From Chloroflexota bacterium (GTDB taxonomy: Bacteria; Chloroflexota; Anaerolineae; Anaerolineales; Villigracilaceae), in contig JACRBL010000051.1 of NCBI GenBank assembly GCA_016234485.1, positions 248,001-312,000 on the forward strand: a stretch of DNA of 64,000 nt. The letters run 5' to 3'. Within the stretch, counting starts at the first letter, position 1; the number at the start of each line of letters is the position of its first letter. The notes beneath the pieces are model-generated. The model made no database searches, was not told the origin of the DNA, and saw nothing but the letters and a program-made list of their open reading frames with translations. Shown here in pieces: positions 58,888-64,000 of this stretch. A program made the translations under genes and the position numbers.

Positions 58888-61383
58888 TCACGGCACGCCG
58901 TAAATTACCGTATTCCCGGCCTGGAAGATGACGACCAGGCGTTGCTGGAACTTGGCCTCGTTGACGTTGTACGTGTTGCGCTCGAGGCCGCCGATGACGA
59001 TGTAGCGGATGTTGTAGCGTTCGATGACGGCTTTGGCTTCGTCCCATTGACGGGATTCGTAGAGGGTCTTGATGTCGGTCTCGCGCGTACCTTGCGGGGA
59101 GCGGTCGCCGCGCCATTGGATCTCGTGCCATGACCAGCCAAGGACGGTGGGTTGCCCTGAGTAGGTGGACATGCGCGTGGCGTAGGAGTAACTTCCGCCG
59201 ATGGCTTCGGCGACGACTCCCAGCGGCGCGGACTGGAGGAAGCGGATGGCGGCCGCGTCTTCGGGGTTGTAGGTGTCGAGGTGGGCGGATGCGTCGAGGG
59301 TGTAATCGAAGGGCGGGTTGAAGTTGTTGGTCTTGTTGGCGAACGCGAAGACGGGATAGATCATCCCCGCGACGAGGATGAGTCCCAGCAGGATGCGCCA
59401 CGCCACATTCCAGACGCCGCGCAGGTTTTGCAGAAGGACGGCTGTCCCGAAGGCGGCGGCGATGGCCCACAGTTGCCAGGCTTGATAGTAGAACTTGAAG
59501 ACAGTGTTGATGCGGTAGCTAAACAGGTCGCGGAGGTAGACGAAGTCGGGGATGATGATGAGGAGGGAGGCGAGGAGGATTAAAAGCAGGTTGAAAGTTG
59601 AAGGTTGAAGGTTGGAAGGTTGGGAGGTTGAACTTTCAACTTGTAACTTTCCAACTTTCAACAAATTAGAGAGGGAAAGCCAGGACACGAATGCAATCGT
59701 CAGCAAGCCGCCGATGTAGGAAAGGCGACGCGCGAGGGCGGCCTGGAAGAAGGAGGCCACGTCGGGTTGGTTTTGTGACTGGAGGTATTGCGCGATGAGA
59801 TTGGGTTCGAGGGATTGGGCGGCGAGTCCTAAAAGCCAGGAAAAAGCCCAGAGGAACAGGATCCCGCCCAAAGTCCACGCGAGAGCCGTGAAGTAGCGTG
59901 GACGGGTCGCGCGGTCGCGAGTCAAATAAATGAGGTAGGCGAGGAGCGGGAGGAGGAGAGTCCCCCACATCACCCAGAGATGCGCGCCGCGCGTGGGGTT
60001 GATGAGGTTGGGGAGCAGGCCGCCCGCTTGCGAAGAGAATCCGACATAGAAGGGTAGGTAGAGGACGAAGGCGGACGCGGCGAGAGGGACGCCGAGGAGG
60101 AGCGCGTCTTCGATGCGTTGCCAGCCCCAGCCTTCGTCGTGGACGCGGGCGAGGAGGTACGCGCCGACGATGAGCGCCGCGATGGGCAGGATGTCCCAGG
60201 TGTTGAGAAAGGCCAGCCCGCCGAGGACGAGCACGGCGAAGAAGAAATCGAGTGGGGTGGTACGGAGGCGGAAATCGAGGAATTTGACGATGCCGCGCCA
60301 GCCACCGAGGAAAATGTTGAGCGCCACGCCGATGCCAAGCATGGTGAAGGGAAGCGAGAGGATGTGCGGGTGCAGGTCGCCGAGGACGAAAGAGAAGGCG
60401 GGGAATTCGTCTATGATCTCCTGGGAATTGTTGAGCAAGTCAAAGTCGGAGACGACGCGGGAGGCGCGCCACCACCAGAGATAGCGGTCGGGCATCCATC
60501 CGCCGCCGGTGGGCGCTTCGTTGAGGTCTTTGAGGTTGAGCCAAGTCCAAACGTTAAACGTTGAACGTTCAACGTTTAACGTAGAAGGCCAGAACCAGCC
60601 GAGAGCGTGGAAGATTTCGAGCAGGCCTTCGAGGTTGGAAAGGATGAGGAGGAAGAGAGGGGCGAGGAGAGCCAACGCCATTAACGATTTTTGATTTACG
60701 ATTTTCGATTGGACGTCGTCCGTGTCTACCTGTTTACCCGCGTACGCGGCCAGCAGGTTATACAAAATGCCATACGAGCCGACCGCCGCGAGGGCAAACA
60801 CGAGCGCGGACATGAGGTTGAAGGCCACGTTACCAGAGGTTCCTGTGAGGCGGGCGAACATGGCGGTGAGAATGTAGCCGAAGTGATAATACGAGATGGA
60901 GTAGCCCGACAACCACGGGTCATTGGGAGGAAGCGTGGGCGAGCGCAGGATGGCGTTGATGAAGGCCAGTTCCATCGGCTTTTCCGTCCCGACCGCTTCG
61001 GGATTGGAGGCGCGGACGAAGGCGAGGAAGGCGAAGGAGGCGAGGAAGAGGAGTTCGGTGACGAGGAGGAGGGATTTGTGGGATCGAAGAAAATTTACGA
61101 TTTCAGACTTGTCCTGAGCCGAGTCGAAGGGTTTTCGATTTACGATTGAATACGCGCTCAAAGCAACGAGGGCTATGAACGCAAAGAGAACCCCGCCCAA
61201 ATCATTGCGAAGGAGGCCAAGCGAGGCGAGAATCCAAAAAAGCCAGCCCCAAAGCAGAATGCCCGCCGCGCGCGCGAGGGTGTAGCCACGATCGGCGAGC
61301 GCGGGGAAGAGGCGGAAGACGAGGGGAAAGGTCAACCAGCCGAGGAGGGAGGAGGCGAGGTACCAGGAGAGGGAGGCAGTCAT
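58888..61383 (-). CDS. DUF2298 (YYY) membrane protein with four in-frame repeat insertions
   Basis: 831 residues, some 15-17 helices. The family segments are visible: L-S-G-Y-S-I-S-Y-Y-H-F-G-Y near residue 155 (the YYY motif), D-E-F-P-A-F-S-F-V-L-G-D-L-H-P-H near 320, F-L-N-T-W-D near 400, and R-I-N-T-V-F-K-F-Y-Y-Q near 620. The C-terminal soluble part has R-Y-I-V-I-G-G-L-E. DUF2298 is known only from Chloroflexi and some Archaea; function unknown, likely envelope glycan related because of PMT neighbours. Polar stretches at 59583, 60548, 60680 and 61088 are encoded by dispersed repeats and lie in loops. Confidence 0.88.
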   Translation of the reverse strand: MTASLSWYLASSLLGWLTFPLVFRLFPALADRGYTLARAAGILLWGWLFWILASLGLLRNDLGGVLFAFIALVALSAYSIVNRKPFDSAQDKSEIVNFLRSHKSLLLVTELLFLASFAFLAFVRASNPEAVGTEKPMELAFINAILRSPTLPPNDPWLSGYSISYYHFGYILTAMFARLTGTSGNVAFNLMSALVFALAAVGSYGILYNLLAAYAGKQVDTDDVQSKIVNQKSLMALALLAPLFLLILSNLEGLLEIFHALGWFWPSTLNVERSTFNVWTWLNLKDLNEAPTGGGWMPDRYLWWWRASRVVSDFDLLNNSQEIIDEFPAFSFVLGDLHPHILSLPFTMLGIGVALNIFLGGWRGIVKFLDFRLRTTPLDFFFAVLVLGGLAFLNTWDILPIAALIVGAYLLARVHDEGWGWQRIEDALLLGVPLAASAFVLYLPFYVGFSSQAGGLLPNLINPTRGAHLWVMWGTLLLPLLAYLIYLTRDRATRPRYFTALAWTLGGILFLWAFSWLLGLAAQSLEPNLIAQYLQSQNQPDVASFFQAALARRLSYIGGLLTIAFVSWLSLSNLLKVGKLQVESSTSQPSNLQPSTFNLLLILLASLLIIIPDFVYLRDLFSYRINTVFKFYYQAWQLWAIAAAFGTAVLLQNLRGVWNVAWRILLGLILVAGMIYPVFAFANKTNNFNPPFDYTLDASAHLDTYNPEDAAAIRFLQSAPLGVVAEAIGGSYSYATRMSTYSGQPTVLGWSWHEIQWRGDRSPQGTRETDIKTLYESRQWDEAKAVIERYNIRYIVIGGLERNTYNVNEAKFQQRLVVIFQAGNTVIYGVP
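59583..59663. repeat. GTTGAAAGTTGAAGGTTGGAAG-type repeat inside the DUF2298 gene
   Basis: AGGTTGAAAGTTGAAGGTTG, GAAGGTTGGAAGG and the inverse ACTTTCAACTTG...CCAACTTTCAAC. It encodes a polar, Ser/Gln-rich segment (S-Q-P-S-N-L-Q-P-S) between two helices. Confidence 0.8.
60548..60586. repeat. AACGTTAAACGTTGAACGTT palindromic repeat inside the DUF2298 gene
   Basis: AAACGTTAAACGTTGAACG and CGTTCAACGTTTAACGT form a near-perfect palindrome encoding N-V-E-R-S-T-F-N-V. Related units are at 41118 and near 63630. Confidence 0.8.
60680..60741. repeat. ACGATTTTTGATTTACGATT repeat plus GTGTCTACC unit inside the DUF2298 gene
   Basis: ACGATTTTTGATTTACGATTT...CGATTGG followed by CCGTGTCTACCTGTTTACC. It encodes S-K-I-V-N-Q-K-S and Q-V-D-T, the latter shared with the PMT and second DUF2298 insertions. 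Confidence 0.75.
61088..61152. repeat. Nested repeats ACGATTTCAGAC and TTGTCCTGAGCCGAGTCGAA inside the DUF2298 gene
   Basis: TTTACGATTTCAGAC...TTTTCGATTTACGATTG is split by TTGTCCTGAGCCGAGTCGAA, a separate element. One repeat has apparently inserted into another; frame is kept and the peptide reads F-D-S-A-Q-D-K. Confidence 0.75.
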
Positions 61384-61443
61384 CAGTGATCAGTAATCAG
61401 TAATCAGTTTTCAGTAATTGGTAATTGGAGATTACCAATTACC
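61384..61443. repeat. AGTAATCAGTAATCAGTTTTC / GGTAATTGG repeat
   Basis: CAGTGATCAGTAATCAGTAATC then TTCAGTAATTGGTAATTGGAG and ATTACCAATTACCAC. It fills the gap after the GNAT gene and contributes the end of that gene's coding sequence. Confidence 0.7.
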
Positions 61444-62044
61444 ACACCTTCTTCACCATGCGATGATAACTGGCATATGAATTCTTGTCATTCTTGGTGA
61501 AAACAATGTTGTAGCCGTTGCGTTTGTAGAGACGTTGGGCGGTCTGGTTTTCGAGCGCGACCATGAGCGAGACTTTTTTCAACTTCAATTTGCGCGTCAG
61601 TTCATCGGCGTGGAGGAGCAGGCGTTTGCCGAGACCCTGTCCCTGCGCGGCGGGCAGGACGGCGATGTTGCTGATGTAGTACTCGTCCGCTTCGGCTTCT
61701 TTGACGTTCGCGAGCGCGAGGACGCGTGCGACGAAACCGAAGGAATTCCATCCGAAGGCACGCGGCAGGTATCTCACAACAGCCAGGCTTAACCGCATCA
61801 TATCTGTGGCGGGGAAGGCAAGGAGTAAGCCAAGCGGATGATGATTCAATTCGGCCACGTGCGCGAGGCTGTAGCCGAACCGTCCCGCGTCGGAGGAGAA
61901 AAGGCGCATGTAGGCGATCTCGGCGGCGCGGCTATCGCGTCCCATCAGGTATTCGCCGAACGCGCCCAGCGACAGTCGGAAGACAGCCGCGGCGAGCGGC
62001 GCGTCATCGGGACGCGCGGGACGGATCTCGATGCGATTCGTCAT
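61439..62044 (-). CDS. GNAT-family N-acetyltransferase
   Basis: 201 residues. The acetyl-CoA loop is Q-G-Q-G-L-G-K-R-L-L near residue 135, followed by S-L-M-V-A-L-E-N-Q-T-A-Q-R-L-Y-K-R-N-G-Y, the classical GNAT ending. An N-terminal R-I-E-I-R-P-A-R-P-D-D-A start is also typical. Substrate unknown. It overlaps the DUF952 gene by 4 nt (ATGA); the repeat at 61384-61443 covers its stop codon. Confidence 0.88.
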   Translation of the reverse strand: MTNRIEIRPARPDDAPLAAAVFRLSLGAFGEYLMGRDSRAAEIAYMRLFSSDAGRFGYSLAHVAELNHHPLGLLLAFPATDMMRLSLAVVRYLPRAFGWNSFGFVARVLALANVKEAEADEYYISNIAVLPAAQGQGLGKRLLLHADELTRKLKLKKVSLMVALENQTAQRLYKRNGYNIVFTKNDKNSYASYHRMVKKVW

Positions 62045-62382
62045 AACGGAGGCAGAACCCAGTTTCCAGCCGAGTCTGATGCGAAGTCGGGGACGCGCGT
62101 CACCGCGTCGAGGTTGAGAGTCCCGTAGATGTGAGGGAAGAGTTCGTCGGGCTTATCCATCCCCGCTTCGTATTTGATCTCGGCTTTGACGCGCGCGGGG
62201 TCAATGATAAGCAGGACGAGTCCGCTCTGCCCCGCGTAGAAACGTTGCGCGGTCGCGACGGCCTGCGCGGGCGTGGAGCAATGGATGAAGCCTTCGCTCT
62301 CCAAACTGGGCGCAGTGTAGAAGCCGTTCTTCTGCGCGGTCTCCCACGCGGTTTTTGAAGTGATGTGAAGGAGTAGTTTCAT
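62041..62382 (-). CDS. DUF952 family protein
   Basis: 113 residues. The family pattern H-I-T, W-x-x-A, G-F-Y-T-A-P-S-L...G-F-I-H-C-S-T and L-V-L-L-I-I-D-P-A-R-V, then F-P-H-I-Y-G-T-L-N, is clear. DUF952 proteins are small and uncharacterised. Start at MKLLLHIT; the longer reading begins in the repeat and gives no homologous residues. Upstream of and overlapping the GNAT gene. Confidence 0.9.
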   Translation of the reverse strand: MKLLLHITSKTAWETAQKNGFYTAPSLESEGFIHCSTPAQAVATAQRFYAGQSGLVLLIIDPARVKAEIKYEAGMDKPDELFPHIYGTLNLDAVTRVPDFASDSAGNWVLPPL

Positions 62383-62383
62383 A

Positions 62384-62450
62384 GTCTTATCGTCTTGTAG
62401 TCGGTTAGTCTTGTGGTCGCGTAGTCTCGTAGTCAGGCAGACCACGCGAC
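62384..62450. repeat. TCTTATCGTCTTGTAGTCGG-type tandem-like repeat
   Basis: TCTTATCGTCTTGTAGTCGG, TTAGTCTTGTGGTCGCGTAG and TCTCGTAGTC repeat a TAGTCTYGTAGTC unit. It lies in the gap between the second DUF2298 gene and the DUF952 gene. Confidence 0.7.
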
Positions 62451-62465
62451 GATGCGACCATTTGA

Positions 62466-64000
62466 CTATTGAACTTCGTAAATCACCGTCGAGCCATCTC
62501 GGAAAACTTCCTTCCACAACTGGCCGTCGTAGGTCTCAAATTTGAGCAGGCCTTCGCCTGGGTAGTAGATCGCTTCCACCTGACCGACGATGATGTAACG
62601 CACGTTATATTTTTTCAAGAAGGCAAGCGCGGCGTTGGGATCGGTGGCCGTGTAAAAGGCCATGATCTCGCCGATTCGATTCTCGATGATGAGCGGTTGC
62701 ACGAACCCGCGTTGCTGGCGCTGATGCCAGTTCCAACCCACCACGCCAGGCAAGCCCGTGTAAATGGTGTAACGCGTACACCAACGATACTCGATGCAAT
62801 TGGCTTCCACGATCACGGGCGAACCCTGCGCGTGATCCTGCAACCAGCGGATGCCGCCATAATCCTGTCCGAGATTGATGTCCACCGAATCCCAGTAGGT
62901 GGTCGTCGCCATGAAGGTCATCGAGTCGAGCGTGTGCGGCGCGGTGAGATTCATGCGGTCGCGGACTTTGTCCATCGTGGCCGAGACGGTGAAGAACGCC
63001 GCGCCCGCCAACAGGACGGTGAGACCGACCTGCCAGACGCCGCGCCAACGCATCTTCCACGACGGGACAGCGGGGAACGTCCACCCCAACGCGGCCGCGG
63101 CGCTGACGGAGAGCATCGTCCACGCTTGCAGGTATAGCTTGAAAACCGTGTTCATGCGTCCCACGTCGCCGACGACGACGATGAGTTCCACCGCGATGGT
63201 GAGCGCCAGCGACGTCCCGACCATGAACAAGACCCAGCGTTTCGCGTCCTGTTGACCAGGGCGCAACAGCAAGATCGCCGCCCAGAACGCCATCGGCAGG
63301 GCAACCAACGAAATGACGGCCTTGCGATACAACAGGTAGAAGAGCACAACAAAAAATGCCGCCAACACAAGTTCGATCAACAATTGATACGGCTTGAGTT
63401 TGCCGAGCGAAGAAAGCGGCGTGGCGGCCATCCACTCGCGCGTCTCCCAGGCCATCCACGCGAAGAGGATGAAGAGGAACACGCCCCAATGCGTGAAGTA
63501 AGAGGAGAGAGGCGTGTGTCCGCCCATCCAACGCGCCACGGAGTTGTAGCCCGATCCCCACCATTGGAAGTAGGGCTGGTAGAAGAGGAAGGCGAGGAGA
63601 ACGAGGGCGAGTGTGCCTGCGATGGAAAGCGTTAAACGTAAAATGTAAGGAGGGAGGTTGAAGCGGTTGTCTTTGAAATCAAACGCGTTGAACAACGCAT
63701 ACCCCAACGCAAGCGCGGACAGCGGCAGGTACGTGTACGCGTCCCAAGTGTTGGTGGGATAGATCGCGCCGAGGACAAGCGCGCCGAGGATGATGGGAGG
63801 AGCGATGCAAGATAGGAGATAGGAGATAGGGGATGCGTGTTCCGTATCTACTTGTGTACCTGCTCTCCGCAAGAACAACACAATGGACAACCCCCACGCG
63901 ATCATAAACAACGCCAGCATCAACACGATCATGTGCGCGTGCAGGTCGCTATAAAGGAAGGTGAACAGCGGGAACTCGGTGATCGGCTCCACATCGCCTG
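62466..64000 (-). CDS. DUF2298 (YYY) membrane protein, partial, with an in-frame repeat insertion
   Basis: About 511 residues are visible; the N-terminal 250 or so run off the right edge. It begins inside the family with E-P-I-T-E-F-P-L-F-T-F-L-Y-S-D-L-H-A-H, the same segment as near residue 320 of its paralogue, then T-N-T-W-D-A-Y-T, Y-L-Q-A-W, W-N-W-H-Q-R-Q and R-Y-I-I-V-G-Q-V. An extra polar stretch (T-Q-V-D-T-E-H-A-S-P-I-S-Y) encoded near 63800-63870 sits between two helices. A shorter unit near 63630 (L-R-L-T-L-S) may be a second insertion. Paralogue of the 58888-61383 gene. Confidence 0.85.
   Translation of the reverse strand, partial: GDVEPITEFPLFTFLYSDLHAHMIVLMLALFMIAWGLSIVLFLRRAGTQVDTEHASPISYLLSCIAPPIILGALVLGAIYPTNTWDAYTYLPLSALALGYALFNAFDFKDNRFNLPPYILRLTLSIAGTLALVLLAFLFYQPYFQWWGSGYNSVARWMGGHTPLSSYFTHWGVFLFILFAWMAWETREWMAATPLSSLGKLKPYQLLIELVLAAFFVVLFYLLYRKAVISLVALPMAFWAAILLLRPGQQDAKRWVLFMVGTSLALTIAVELIVVVGDVGRMNTVFKLYLQAWTMLSVSAAAALGWTFPAVPSWKMRWRGVWQVGLTVLLAGAAFFTVSATMDKVRDRMNLTAPHTLDSMTFMATTTYWDSVDINLGQDYGGIRWLQDHAQGSPVIVEANCIEYRWCTRYTIYTGLPGVVGWNWHQRQQRGFVQPLIIENRIGEIMAFYTATDPNAALAFLKKYNVRYIIVGQVEAIYYPGEGLLKFETYDGQLWKEVFRDGSTVIYEVQ
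63798..63872. repeat. Dispersed GATAGGAGATAGGAGATAGG / ACTTGTGTACCTG repeat inside a coding sequence
   Basis: AGATAGGAGATAGGAGATAGG, then GCGTGTTCCGTATCTAC and TTGTGTACCTGC. The GTGTTCCG and GTGTACCTG units match 56980-57010 and 6390 (reverse strand). Frame kept. Confidence 0.75.

Overview
The window looks like a chromosomal segment of an Anaerolineae-type Chloroflexota (Chloroflexi) bacterium. This rests on the DUF2298 ('YYY') membrane proteins beside a PMT-type glycosyltransferase, a DUF3090 protein, the high-GC coding style, and the many short dispersed repeats. Species-level assignment is not possible from sequence alone.

Layout. 1-6063 (minus): a peptide/nickel-type ABC importer operon (lipoprotein SBP, DppB permease, a fused DppC-DppD protein, DppF ATPase) running into a truncated acyltransferase at the window edge. 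6144-11545: mixed single genes, including a membrane-anchored Cas4-like nuclease split by an in-frame repeat plus one stop codon, a fatty-acid desaturase, a HAD hydrolase, a PlsC-type acyltransferase and a DUF3090 protein. 11546-21583: a decayed GH130 phosphorylase end, a tandem universal stress protein and a 2829-residue cyclic beta-1,2-glucan synthase-like enzyme. 21649-29065: small accessory genes (SRPBCC, RRM, SnoaL-like, steroid-reductase-like, SDR, OsmC, a probable selenocysteine-containing DsbA/FrnE-type oxidoreductase, VOC dioxygenase-like, F420/NADP oxidoreductase-like, TetR).

From 29069 to the end every gene is on the minus strand. The order is: alpha/beta hydrolase, two V4R proteins, GNAT, TPR, XRE; a CpaF/CpaE pair with a small linker protein; a response regulator and two histidine kinases; an amidohydrolase; parB and parA; and the classical near-origin cluster rpmH-rnpA-yidD-(PQQ-like lipoprotein)-yidC-jag. 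Above rpmH come two RCK/TrkA proteins with a KimA-like potassium permease, a 1099-residue histidine kinase, an overlapping cmk-plsC-plsC operon, and the PMT/DUF2298 membrane-protein cluster, cut by the window end. dnaA is not in the window.

The strongest novel signal is at 25967-26578. A DsbA/FrnE-family gene has TGA exactly where the first Cys of its C-P-W-C active site belongs, followed 13 nt later by a perfect 7-bp hairpin with a GGGUG loop. This is the expected arrangement for bacterial selenocysteine insertion. The second strong theme is invasion of coding sequences by several families of short dispersed repeats, kept in frame in at least four membrane or enzyme genes and probably breaking a fifth.
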